From Candidatus Electryonea clarkiae (lineage in GTDB: Bacteria; Electryoneota; Electryoneia; Electryoneales; Electryoneaceae), in assembly GCA_030765455.1 (NCBI GenBank), contig JAVCCM010000059.1:1-64000 (forward strand): a DNA stretch of 64,000 bases, in the 5' to 3' direction. The position numbers and the translations under genes are program-made. The notes below the pieces were generated by a model. It was not told the origin of the DNA, did not search any database, and saw only the letters and a list, made by a program, of their open reading frames with translations. Below are positions 8,652 to 17,343 of the stretch, piece after piece (the first letter of the stretch is position 1; every line of letters begins with the position of its first letter).

Positions 8652-9704
8652 ATGCCGGCAGAACAAACAGGTATGGTAGGCGAAAAAACCGATCCTACTC
8701 GAGAAACCCGAAAACCAACCCGAAAAAGACCACCGAGGAAAGATTCTTCTCAGCAATCTCGGCCAAAAAGTGACGGTGTAGAAATCTCAAAAGATGGAAA
8801 AGATGCGTCACGCGCAGAAGAGGCAGCTCGAAGGAAAGCTGAAGCTGAAAGACGTCAATCTGGAGAAGCTGACAAGAAAGAACCTAATCAGAGTAAAGAG
8901 TCAGCACGCGACACTGAAACCAGAGAAGCAAAAGAGAAAGAAGCAGCCAAGAGAAGAGCTGAAGCAGAAAAGCGTCAATCAAAAGAAGCCGACAAGAAAG
9001 AATCTAATCAGAGTAAAGAGTCAGCACGCGACTCTGAAACCAGGGAAGCAAGAGAGAAAGAAGCAGCCAAGAGAAGAGCTGAAGCCAAAAGACGTCAATC
9101 TGGAGAAGGTGACAAGAAAGAAACCAGTCAGAGTAAAGAATCGTCTCGTGATGCTGACGCCGGCAAAGCAAGAGAAAAAGAAGCTGCAATAAGAAAAACC
9201 GAAGCGGAAAAGCGGCAATCAAAAGAAGTTGACAAGAAAGATTCCAATCAGAGTAAAGAGTCATCGCGAGATTCTAAAACAAGAGAAACAAAAGAAAAGC
9301 AAGTAGCCCAGAGAAGAGTTGAGGCTAAAAAGCAAAAAGCACAGGAATCAAAACAGAATGAACTTTCACAGAAGAAAGTCAAAGAACATAATACTAAGCC
9401 ACTTGAATCCAGGACTAAAGATGTAGAACGGCACAATAGTGAGGCAGATGAAGCGCGGCAAAAAATGAAGGAAATTAAACGCAGGAATGAAAAAGCTGAT
9501 TCGAAACAGTCGGACAGAAAGAAAACTTCACGAAGGGGAGATTCTAACCGCGGCGAAAAGTCGGAGAGACAGGAGAGGAAACAGCGTCCCTCAAACAGGC
9601 GGCAAATGGAACGAGCGTCAAGAAATTATCAGAGCAATTCCAACTCTAAACCTTCACAAGGTTCAGATCAGATGCAAAGTACGCTGCTTTCCCTTGTACG
9701 ATAA
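8652..9704 (+). CDS. Highly charged 40-residue-repeat protein, 350 aa
   Basis: The protein is made almost entirely of K, R, E, D, S, Q and A. Residues 58-217 are four near-perfect 40-residue repeats (120 bp each in DNA) of the form AAKRRAEAEKRQSKEADKKE... followed by SNQSKESARDSETREAREKE. The repeats alternate: 1 and 3 share RRQSGE, 2 and 4 share KRQSKE. After 217 the sequence becomes less regular and more basic. It has no signal peptide, membrane segment or cysteine. It should be disordered or a single alpha-helix/coiled coil in the cytoplasm, possibly binding nucleic acid or a scaffold; I do not recognise a family. AAGGAG at 8641-8646 fixes the ATG. A terminator follows at 9761. Confidence 0.75.
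   Translation: MPAEQTGMVGEKTDPTRETRKPTRKRPPRKDSSQQSRPKSDGVEISKDGKDASRAEEAARRKAEAERRQSGEADKKEPNQSKESARDTETREAKEKEAAKRRAEAEKRQSKEADKKESNQSKESARDSETREAREKEAAKRRAEAKRRQSGEGDKKETSQSKESSRDADAGKAREKEAAIRKTEAEKRQSKEVDKKDSNQSKESSRDSKTRETKEKQVAQRRVEAKKQKAQESKQNELSQKKVKEHNTKPLESRTKDVERHNSEADEARQKMKEIKRRNEKADSKQSDRKKTSRRGDSNRGEKSERQERKQRPSNRRQMERASRNYQSNSNSKPSQGSDQMQSTLLSLVR
8823..9302 (+). repeat. Four 120-bp tandem coding repeats
   Basis: The units begin at 8823, 8943, 9063 and 9183, all exactly 120 bp and in frame. Odd and even units resemble each other (RRQSGE versus KRQSKE), suggesting a 240-bp unit that was duplicated. A fifth, decayed unit starts at 9303. Confidence 0.85.
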
Positions 9705-9760
9705 AAAATACACAGAATTTGACAATATCAAGAAATTCTACTGCATATTCAAATCTTACT

Positions 9761-9790
9761 CAACCCGGGACTTTCCCGGGTTGTTTTTTT
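9761..9790 (+). terminator. Rho-independent terminator
   Basis: A 9-bp stem CAACCCGGG / CCCGGGTTG (9761-9769 with 9775-9783) with a 5-base loop is followed by seven T. It lies 57 bp after the charged-repeat gene. Confidence 0.9.
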
Positions 9791-9815
9791 CACGCAAAGA
9801 CGCAAAGGCGCTAAG
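9791..9815 (+). repeat. Short GCAAAGACGCAAAG repeat, copy 1
   Basis: CACGCAAAGACGCAAAGGCG follows the terminator directly. The reverse complement recurs at 12194-12220, in diverged form at 14557-14583, and a shorter form lies near 35872-35889. Three of the four copies sit at the 3' side of the three paralogous T9SS genes. Confidence 0.7.
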
Positions 9816-9899
9816 AAGAAATCCTGTGTATTCTATATATCCTTGTATCCTGTAATCTTATATTTTTTGTTGTCCCAAGTTAGCTCTAAAAGTGTAAAT

Positions 9900-12149
9900 T
9901 TATTTGATAAGTACTGCTTTTATAATATATGATTCTTTTCTTGAAGAGAACCTGACGAGGTACATCCCTGTCGCAAATGAATTAAAGTCCAGGCTGATCT
10001 CAGAATTTCCGGCTTCGATATTCTTTCCTGAAATTGACTTTACCAGTTGACCTCCAAGATTGAATATATCAATACTAATCTCTTCACTTCCGGGAATGCC
10101 AACTTTGAAATAAGCTGACGAATTAAATGGATTCGGATAAGGACCATTTACTGTAAAATGTTCCGGCAACTCTGGTTCTTGTATCTCGTCCCTTACTCCT
10201 AAATATTCTGCATCATAAGGAAACGCACCCACGTCCGTCCGGCTTCCGTCAGGATCATTCAGAGATTCCGGGTCACCTGCATCTATTAACGGACTAATTG
10301 ATCGCAAATGAAAATCCCCGTTTTCAACATCTACACACAATGGATCAGCACTGAAAACACCCTCTCCGCGTTCAACAAAATAACCCCAGGGATTTTCAGT
10401 AGTTGTACCGTAAGTCCCGCTATATTTAACACTAAGTGAATCTCCGCTGCCATTAAAAACTGTGCGGTATGATCCAAGAAAAAAGCTGTTATTAATAATC
10501 GCATTACCATTGCAGTATAACGCTGTCTGACGGTTATCCTCCTCGCGTGCTGAAAAGACTACATGATCAAGGGATGCTGAATTCTGTAGTGTCATTCTTC
10601 CTTCAACAACTGTATGTGATATATCGATCCGGGCATTACGGTTCTCTGACCGGATCACAAAGTTACCTTCAAAGCGGCAATTTTCTGTTACCGGTTGATC
10701 GCCGTTGATCATAGTCAGGTTCATCTCACCCCGGCTGCGGATTACAACATTCCGCAGGATGGCAGGTACTTCGTATTCACCACCATTGAGTGTTAATTCA
10801 ACATAGTCCCATTCTTCATCTTCCATCAAAACCGGGTAATCACGATCATCCCATCGATGATTATAAGGCCGAAAAGCGCTATACGGTTCTTCATCTTCGA
10901 CAATTATCCTGACAGGATTATTTTCTTCACCTATCAGGCTTATTGGTGATGAGAAATAATTCCTGATCCTGTTTTCGTCGTTAAGAATGATCTCAGTTCC
11001 GGCTCCGACAATCAACCTCTGAGTTGGTTCAAGCACAATGGGCTCATCTACCACTACTCTTCTGTTTCGCCATAAGAGTGTATCGAACTCTTGAAGATTG
11101 GTTCCGGGCGAATGTTCAATATTATTCAACCAACGGAAGTCATAATTGTAATCCCTGGAATATCCGGTACCCGCGCAGTTTGATCTGTGTACATAACCTC
11201 GGCGGGTTTGTGCGAGAGCGCCCCTAAAATAAATTGAGCCTCTTTCATCTGTCTCGCCTGCATGTTCTCCATTACCATCGCACCAGATATATGTATCCCA
11301 GGCGTCGTTTTGGTCTTCAAATGTGAAAGATTCATTGTAACATTGAATGGCTGCAGTAATGATAATATGTCGCCGGTCATGCCCCCCAGGACCACCCCCT
11401 CCATTCCCTCTTCCATTTTCGTCTGTATCGGCAATTACAACATTCCCGCCACTTAAAATATTCAGGTAATGTGGAAAATCACTCGGAAAACTATCGGGAA
11501 ATGTGTTTGCGTTGTAACCAGCATAAATAATATTATCTATTAGCCTGATATTTTGTGTGCATGCAATCGCTGTCTTGCCTGCCACATTTTCACCGGATAG
11601 TTCGAGTTCACCATCATGGTAAATTGTAACCCAGTCACCGCCATAGGGAATAGTTGTCTGATCAACCAGGTAATCCGTATTATAGGGAGTACCATCGAGC
11701 CAGCGTTCCATTAACCAACCATCCTCTTCTGCGGTCAGACGTCCTTCGAGACGAGGCTCTTCAGATGTAAAATAATTGCCTTGTTCTTCAGCTCGCAGCG
11801 CATTTATTTCAAGAACTGTATTCAGCAAGCCAAAGTAAACATGAGGAACATCAACCCATGGCTCGTAAGCAAACCATGCGTTCCGATAATTCAATTCTGA
11901 CTGTGATGTAGAAACCTGTCCAAAGAAATTACCTCCCCGAATGCCGAGATTATCATTACAGTGAATAGCTCCATAATGATCACCTTGCCAGAACCACATT
12001 ATTTCATTGAACATAGACGTTTCACTGTTACTAATATACATATAATCAGTAAAATAACTGAACTGCATCTGTGCTGAGGTAATCTGAGGTAACAAGACAA
12101 CTACAAGAATTACGATCAGAACAACTGATTTGCATTTCCTAATCATCAT
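9900..12149 (-). CDS. T9SS-secreted surface protein, paralog 1 of a tandem triplet
   Basis: This is a 749-residue exported protein with a signal peptide (about 1-26) and a C-terminal T9SS type A sorting domain (about 665-749: PYPNPFNSS then ATGMYLVRF). The start of the mature chain has FTDYMYISNSETSMFNEI, H-N-nLGI and GQVST. A middle block carries GRGNG, DERGSIYFRGALAQTRRGYV and SNCAGTGY. This block resembles, from memory, DUF4900-type proteins. A beta-rich region then ends in LIDAGDPESLNDPDGSR. Unlike its two paralogs it has lost the CxCPGExC cysteine cluster. The ATG at 12149 has AGGAGG upstream. Cell-surface attachment through T9SS is likely; the molecular function is unknown. Confidence 0.8.
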   Translation of the reverse strand: MMIRKCKSVVLIVILVVVLLPQITSAQMQFSYFTDYMYISNSETSMFNEIMWFWQGDHYGAIHCNDNLGIRGGNFFGQVSTSQSELNYRNAWFAYEPWVDVPHVYFGLLNTVLEINALRAEEQGNYFTSEEPRLEGRLTAEEDGWLMERWLDGTPYNTDYLVDQTTIPYGGDWVTIYHDGELELSGENVAGKTAIACTQNIRLIDNIIYAGYNANTFPDSFPSDFPHYLNILSGGNVVIADTDENGRGNGGGGPGGHDRRHIIITAAIQCYNESFTFEDQNDAWDTYIWCDGNGEHAGETDERGSIYFRGALAQTRRGYVHRSNCAGTGYSRDYNYDFRWLNNIEHSPGTNLQEFDTLLWRNRRVVVDEPIVLEPTQRLIVGAGTEIILNDENRIRNYFSSPISLIGEENNPVRIIVEDEEPYSAFRPYNHRWDDRDYPVLMEDEEWDYVELTLNGGEYEVPAILRNVVIRSRGEMNLTMINGDQPVTENCRFEGNFVIRSENRNARIDISHTVVEGRMTLQNSASLDHVVFSAREEDNRQTALYCNGNAIINNSFFLGSYRTVFNGSGDSLSVKYSGTYGTTTENPWGYFVERGEGVFSADPLCVDVENGDFHLRSISPLIDAGDPESLNDPDGSRTDVGAFPYDAEYLGVRDEIQEPELPEHFTVNGPYPNPFNSSAYFKVGIPGSEEISIDIFNLGGQLVKSISGKNIEAGNSEISLDFNSFATGMYLVRFSSRKESYIIKAVLIK

Positions 12150-12193
12150 TTATCCTCCTATGCCTCGATTTCAATACTTTGTATCTTGTTTCC

Positions 12194-12220
12194 TTTGCGC
12201 CTTTGCGTCTTTGCGTGAAA
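12194..12220 (-). repeat. Short GCAAAGACGCAAAG repeat, copy 2
   Basis: TTTGCGCCTTTGCGTCTTTG followed by CGTGAAA lies between paralogs 1 and 2, next to the 3' end of paralog 2. It is the reverse complement of the copy at 9791. Confidence 0.7.
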
Positions 12221-12228
12221 CATTGTTT

Positions 12229-14493
12229 TTATTTTATCAAAACAGCTTTCACAATACGAGTGTGATTTTCTGTTGAGAATTTAATTAAATAGATCCCAGT
12301 CGCGAATTCTTTTAAATCCACAGTAATTTCGTTGGTTCCTGCTCCGTGATTTTGGGGTGAAACTGACCTGACAATCCGCCCCTCCAGATTGAAAATATCG
12401 ACACTCAAATTCTCGTTCGCGGGAACCTCAACCCTGAATCGCGCTATCGAATTAAAAGGATTCGGATAAGGACCGGACACGTCAAAACTGTGCGGGAGTT
12501 CCGGTTTAGTATTCTCCTCACCCACTCGCCAATATTCCGGATCATAAGGAAACACACCCACATCCGCCCTGCTGCCATCCGGATCATTCGGCGATTCCAG
12601 GTCTCCGGAATCGATCAAGGGACTGTTTGACCTGAGATGAAAATCCCCGCTGTCAGGATTTACAAACAGGGGATCAGCAATGAAAATACCCTCTCCCCGC
12701 TCCACAAAATAACCCCAGGGTTCACGAGCAGTGCTGCCGAAAGTGCCGCAGTATGAAGCGTAATGTTCATCGGGATGTCCGCTGAAAACAGTACGGTATT
12801 CTCCAAGGAAAAAGCTGTTACGGACTGTCGCCGGGCGCGGGCAGTATAAAGCAGTTTCATGATCATCATCCTCGCCGGCTAAAAACACAACATGATCTAA
12901 CCTCACCTCATTTTCAACACGCATCCTTCCAATTACAGATGTGCGAAGAATATTTAATCTTTGATTATCATCTTCCAGTTCAAGTTGAAACTGCCCTTCC
13001 AATTGACAGTTTTCAATCGCTGCACGAGTATCTTGTTCTTTCATTACCCATTCAACTCTACCATTCGATATGATCTTTGAATTTCGCAATATTGATGGTG
13101 TAAATAATTCACCGCTATTCATCTCGATTTCTACATAATCCCACTGATCATCCGTAATGAAATCATAATTAACCGGGTATCTCCACCATTCGGGATATGC
13201 AGTAAATGGCGCAATATCTTCTTCATCTTCGATAATAATCCTTACCGGTCTGTCCTCCTCGCCATTGATTTGAAAACCCGCAAGATATTGTACATCCAAT
13301 CGAAGCCCATCTCGAAAAATCAAGGTTGTTCCGGGACCAATGGTTAATTCAGTCCATGTATGGAACCCCGGTCCCTGTCCGTACCGTTCGAATATTATCG
13401 TAGTATCCTCCCAGACAGCTTGAGGATTATCCCAGCGAAGGTCTCCAATTCCAGCAGGTCCTACGCCGTACAAACGTTCATCATAAGTGTAATTCGTTGC
13501 GTATCCGGTACCGCTGCAATTCGAACGATGGACGTATCCTCTCCTGTATTGAGTTAATGATCCATGCAGGAAAATAGAACCTCGCTCATCAGCTTCTCCG
13601 CAATGTTCACCGGGGCAAGCGCAGAATATGTAATGATCCCATGTATCATTCTGATCTTCTATCAGGAAAGATTCACCTTCAGTCTGCATAGAGGCAGTGA
13701 TGACAATATGTTTATTACTATGGTCTTCCCACTCACCAGTGGAGGCACCATTTCCTCTTCCATTGGCGCGTGTGTTTGCGACTATAATCCTGCTTTGACC
13801 ATAAATATTAATAGAATTCTCGCTTTCTTCCGGTATCAGCCAGGTAGAAGTGTCAACGTCAGCGACCATGACATTATCAAGCAAACGTATATTTTCAGTA
13901 GCTGTTATCGCGGTCTTGCCCCTGATGCCTTCCCCACTTATTTCAAGCGCACCGTCAAAGTAGATGACATTCCAGTCCTCATCCGAATATCCTATAATTT
14001 GTATATCTTCAAGGAATTGTGGTGAATATGGAGTGGCGTGTCGCCAACGTTCTAACAGCCATCCAGCCTGGATTCCGGTCAGGCGACCCTGGAGGCGTGG
14101 ATCTTCAGAGGTTAAATATGTACCAAGTTCATGTGCTCGTTCATTATAATACTGTTCCAGGTCGGTGAAACCGATATATACATGCGGAACATTGAATTGA
14201 GGATCGTAGGCGAAATAAGCCTGCCGAGGTCCTTCAATAAAACGACTCGCAGTGGAACTTACCTGACCATAAAATCGAGGTGCGTTACGGATGCCAATCA
14301 TAGAATTTGAATGAACATTTCCATACAATGTATCAGGTGTCCAGAACCAGATAATTTCATTTCTTAACGTCATCTCTTGATTCGTCAGATATAAATAATC
14401 AGTGAAATAACGCATGGGTCGTGGTTGGGAGAATGATATTGAAACGGTTAGAAATAAAAATATCCCAACAGCCAAAGTCCTGAAAATGCGCAC
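12229..14493 (-). CDS. T9SS-secreted surface protein, paralog 2 of a tandem triplet
   Basis: It shares layout and many motifs with its neighbours: FTDYLYLTNQEMTLRNEI, WFWTPDTLYGNVHSN, GQVSS, NGRGNG, CACPGEHCGEADERGSI, RGYVHRSNCSGTGY, LIDSGDLESPNDPDGSR. The T9SS sorting domain runs from PYPNPFNSI to the end (KAVLIK). The frame opens five codons earlier at a TTG (14508), but that start would place the ribosome site AAGGAG (14500-14505) inside the gene. GTG at 14493 lies six bases after it and gives a clean signal peptide (MRIFRTLAVGIFLFLTVSIS), 754 residues in all. The cysteine cluster may form disulphides or bind metal outside the cell. Function unknown. Confidence 0.8.
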   Translation of the reverse strand: MRIFRTLAVGIFLFLTVSISFSQPRPMRYFTDYLYLTNQEMTLRNEIIWFWTPDTLYGNVHSNSMIGIRNAPRFYGQVSSTASRFIEGPRQAYFAYDPQFNVPHVYIGFTDLEQYYNERAHELGTYLTSEDPRLQGRLTGIQAGWLLERWRHATPYSPQFLEDIQIIGYSDEDWNVIYFDGALEISGEGIRGKTAITATENIRLLDNVMVADVDTSTWLIPEESENSINIYGQSRIIVANTRANGRGNGASTGEWEDHSNKHIVITASMQTEGESFLIEDQNDTWDHYIFCACPGEHCGEADERGSIFLHGSLTQYRRGYVHRSNCSGTGYATNYTYDERLYGVGPAGIGDLRWDNPQAVWEDTTIIFERYGQGPGFHTWTELTIGPGTTLIFRDGLRLDVQYLAGFQINGEEDRPVRIIIEDEEDIAPFTAYPEWWRYPVNYDFITDDQWDYVEIEMNSGELFTPSILRNSKIISNGRVEWVMKEQDTRAAIENCQLEGQFQLELEDDNQRLNILRTSVIGRMRVENEVRLDHVVFLAGEDDDHETALYCPRPATVRNSFFLGEYRTVFSGHPDEHYASYCGTFGSTAREPWGYFVERGEGIFIADPLFVNPDSGDFHLRSNSPLIDSGDLESPNDPDGSRADVGVFPYDPEYWRVGEENTKPELPHSFDVSGPYPNPFNSIARFRVEVPANENLSVDIFNLEGRIVRSVSPQNHGAGTNEITVDLKEFATGIYLIKFSTENHTRIVKAVLIK

Positions 14494-14556
14494 AGCACAC
14501 TCCTTCAAACGGATTCAGCGGGGATGCTTTTCCAATTAAGAATTATGAATTTTTTC

Positions 14557-14583
14557 TTTGCGACTTCGCGTCTTGGCGCGAAT
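14557..14583 (-). repeat. Short GCAAAGACGCAAAG repeat, copy 3 (diverged)
   Basis: TTTGCGACTTCGCGTCTTGG followed by CGCGAAT lies eight bases from the 3' end of paralog 3, in the same orientation as the copy at 12194. Copies 2 and 3 therefore flank paralog 2 as direct repeats. Confidence 0.6.
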
Positions 14584-14590
14584 TAGAATA

Positions 14591-16942
14591 TTATCTAATA
14601 AGTACCGCCTTTACAACACGAGTCTGATTATTTGTTGAGAATCTGAATAAATACATTCCGGTGGCAAATTCGTTCAAATCCAGAGTTATCTCAGAGCTGC
14701 TTGTATTTATATCTTTTGTTGAAAATGATCTTACCAGGCGTCCTTCAAGGTTGTAGAGGTCAATTTTAACTTGTTCCCCGTGAGGAAGTTCAACCCTGAA
14801 ACGTACACTCGAATTGAATGGATTCGGATAGGGGCCATCTACGGTAAAACATTCCGGCAATCCTGTATCTGTTAGCTCATCCCCAATATCCCAATAGTCC
14901 TCAACGAAGGGATACACTCCCACGTCTGCCCTGCTGCTGTCCGGATCATTCGGTGATTCCGGATCACCGGCATCAATTAACGGACTGTCGGGTTGTAAAT
15001 GAAAATCACGACGAGAGATACTCACAAATTTCGGATCGGCTTCAAAAATTCCATCACCCTCCTCGACAAAATAACCCCAGGGATTCTCAGTAGTAGTGCC
15101 ATAAGTGCCGGAATATGATACTATTTGATTCGGGGCATTTCCGTTAAAAGCGGTGCGGTATGCGCCGAAAAAGAAAGAATTTCTGACGAATGTTTGACGG
15201 TGTGCGAAAAGAGCCGTGGAACGGTTATCTTCTTCACGGGCTGAAAAAACGGTATGCTCCACAATAGCCGGATTTAACAGGCTTAGCTGACCGGATACAA
15301 CTGTTCGTGACAGTTCTATCATAACGCTGTCATTATTGACGTCAAGAGTAATGTCACCAACAAATTCATCGTGATCTAAAATAAAAACTGAATCATCTTC
15401 CACATCAGCCATGATGATGAAATCTCCGGAGAAAGAGCAGTTCTCAATCCGGGGGACGGTATCACATTCAAGCATGTGAAGATTAACGTCCTCGTCACTT
15501 GTTACACTTGAATTTTTCAAAACCGATGGACAGAATAAAGTTCCACCATTCATTTCTATTTCAAGGTATTCCCAAACAGGATTATTATCAAAAGAATTCC
15601 TGCCGTAATCTCTTTCATAAACAAAAGGTCCTTCATTCTCATCATCTTCTATTATAAGTCGAGCAGGATTTCCCTCTTCGCCCCGAATCGTTACGTCTGA
15701 AAACAGGTCAATGAATAAACGTTTCCCTTCACGAAAAATAACTCTTGCCCCGGCTCCGATAGTCAGCGACTTATAATATGTCTGCCAAAAATCATCATCG
15801 ATATAAACCGTTGTATCTACCCAAACATAATCTTCCGAAGTATTTCCATAAGGTGACAACCCAGGCGGTGGATTTTCCAGCCAGCGTTCATCATAGAAAT
15901 AGTCTTTTGCATACCCGGTACCGCCGCAATTTGAACGGTGAATATATCCTCGACGGGCTTGGGTCAGCGATCCTTCAAAATAAATTGAGCCACGTTCGTC
16001 AAGACTACCACAATTTTCACCGGGGCAGGCGCAGAATATATAAGTATGCCAACTATCATTCTGATGCTCCATACTGAAACTCTCACCAAGCGCCTGTAAT
16101 CCTGCGTGGATTACAATACTATGCCTTTCATGGTTCCCTTGATTTCTTCCATTGCCACGTCCATTGGAATAATTGTCTTCAATTTCTATTCTCCTCCCAC
16201 TCAGCAAGTTGATGAAGTGTTGGCTGTTGTCAGGGATTCGCCAGTCTTCAACATCTGTCCCAGCTAACATAACATTATCCCAGAGAGATATATTTCCGGA
16301 AGCAACAATGAGGTTACGTCCTTCAACCACTCCGGTTTCTCCTCCAAAACCATTTACTGCACCGGTCGCGGCAGCAAGCTGAAGATCTCCTTCGATATAT
16401 GTTACAAGCCAGTCGCCTCCATCCTCGTAGTTAAATTCTATTGAGGTTGTAAGATGATCAGGATCATAAGGTAGGCCTCTCGCCCATTGTGTCAGATGCC
16501 AACCATCTTCACCACCGGAGAGACGTGATTGCAAGGCGTCATCATTATTGCCGAAAAAGAAATTCTGTTCCTCTGCCATTTCCGCATATTGATCAAACAG
16601 CCATCCCCCCCTTGATGGAAAAGGCACCTCAGGAACATTAAAGAGTGGATCATACGCAAAATAGGGATTGGCAGAAAAGTAAACGAAACGATCTTCAGAA
16701 GTGCTTACTTGACCAAGAAATTGTGGAGCGAATTTTATTCCTATCTGACCATTACTGTGTACATTACCGTACATAGTATCGGGCGTCCAGAACCAGACAA
16801 TCTCATTAAACATGGTTGTTTCATAATTTGTGAGGTACATATAATCCGTGAAATAACGTAATGGATCAGCCTGTGCAGGTGATACGGAGAAGATAGAGAT
16901 AAACAGAACCGCAACCAGCAGAAATGGAATAAATCTTTTCAT
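14591..16942 (-). CDS. T9SS-secreted surface protein, paralog 3 of a tandem triplet
   Basis: This is the largest copy (783 residues) and, being furthest upstream on the minus strand, probably the first transcribed. A GTG further upstream (16981) keeps the frame open, but ATG at 16942 has GAAAGGG before it and starts the signal peptide MKRFIPFLLVAVLFISIFSV. Motifs shared with paralogs 1 and 2 are FTDYMYLTNYETTMFNEI, WFWTPDTMYGNVHSN, GQVST, GRGNG, CACPGENCGSLDERGSI, RGYIHRSNCGGTGY and LIDAGDPESPNDPDSSR. The C-terminal T9SS domain ends KAVLIR. It carries insertions in the central beta-rich part relative to the others. Function unknown. Confidence 0.8.
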   Translation of the reverse strand: MKRFIPFLLVAVLFISIFSVSPAQADPLRYFTDYMYLTNYETTMFNEIVWFWTPDTMYGNVHSNGQIGIKFAPQFLGQVSTSEDRFVYFSANPYFAYDPLFNVPEVPFPSRGGWLFDQYAEMAEEQNFFFGNNDDALQSRLSGGEDGWHLTQWARGLPYDPDHLTTSIEFNYEDGGDWLVTYIEGDLQLAAATGAVNGFGGETGVVEGRNLIVASGNISLWDNVMLAGTDVEDWRIPDNSQHFINLLSGRRIEIEDNYSNGRGNGRNQGNHERHSIVIHAGLQALGESFSMEHQNDSWHTYIFCACPGENCGSLDERGSIYFEGSLTQARRGYIHRSNCGGTGYAKDYFYDERWLENPPPGLSPYGNTSEDYVWVDTTVYIDDDFWQTYYKSLTIGAGARVIFREGKRLFIDLFSDVTIRGEEGNPARLIIEDDENEGPFVYERDYGRNSFDNNPVWEYLEIEMNGGTLFCPSVLKNSSVTSDEDVNLHMLECDTVPRIENCSFSGDFIIMADVEDDSVFILDHDEFVGDITLDVNNDSVMIELSRTVVSGQLSLLNPAIVEHTVFSAREEDNRSTALFAHRQTFVRNSFFFGAYRTAFNGNAPNQIVSYSGTYGTTTENPWGYFVEEGDGIFEADPKFVSISRRDFHLQPDSPLIDAGDPESPNDPDSSRADVGVYPFVEDYWDIGDELTDTGLPECFTVDGPYPNPFNSSVRFRVELPHGEQVKIDLYNLEGRLVRSFSTKDINTSSSEITLDLNEFATGMYLFRFSTNNQTRVVKAVLIR

Positions 16943-17343
16943 GATAAAATCCCTTTCGTAGAAACAGTTATCCAAAGTCACATTTTGGGATGCCCTTGTA
17001 AGATATTTATTCAGAACTTAAATGTCAATATTAATAGTAATAAATAATAAATATCCATCCTTCTCTGTGAAGTGTTCAGTTTGACTTAAATTGTAAAGTT
17101 AGATCATTCTACCATGTCATTCCTGCGAAGGCAGGAATCCAGTAAATAGTTGATATTATTAGCACAATGGATTCCTGCCTTCGCAGGAATGACACCAAGC
17201 CAAACACTTACATTTGCTTTTTTTTTGAGTGAGGTGAGTCTCCCGGCTCCAAAATTCTTGTTCATTGATTCTGTTCAACCTGCTATCTTCACGAAAATCC
17301 GAATAATTTTACTGATGTATATATTTTATCGTGAGGTGTATTC
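16943..17343. other. Divergent intergenic region with an inverted-repeat element
   Basis: This region separates the minus-strand T9SS paralogs from the plus-strand dehydrogenase gene. It contains one MITE-like element (17115-17194). No promoter was identified with confidence, and no coding frame is convincing. Confidence 0.5.
17115..17194. repeat. MITE-like inverted repeat, 27-bp perfect arms
   Basis: TGTCATTCCTGCGAAGGCAG... (17115-17141) is perfectly inverted at 17168-17194. The core ATTCCTGCGAAGGCAGGAAT is itself palindromic and resembles the ATTCCC-N8-GGGAAT pattern of neisserial dRS3 repeats. Confidence 0.85.

Noticed and set aside
8794..9192. 132-codon alternate frame inside the charged-repeat gene
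   Set aside because: It is a by-product of the 120-bp coding repeats, has no ribosome site, and the long frame spans start to terminator.
13564..14025. 153-codon plus-strand frame over T9SS paralog 2
   Set aside because: It is antisense to a conserved gene shared with two paralogs; no signals or family match.
9900..16942. Prophage or genomic island
   Set aside because: No integrase, phage structural gene or attachment-site duplication was seen; the three genes resemble each other and share features with the rest of the window.
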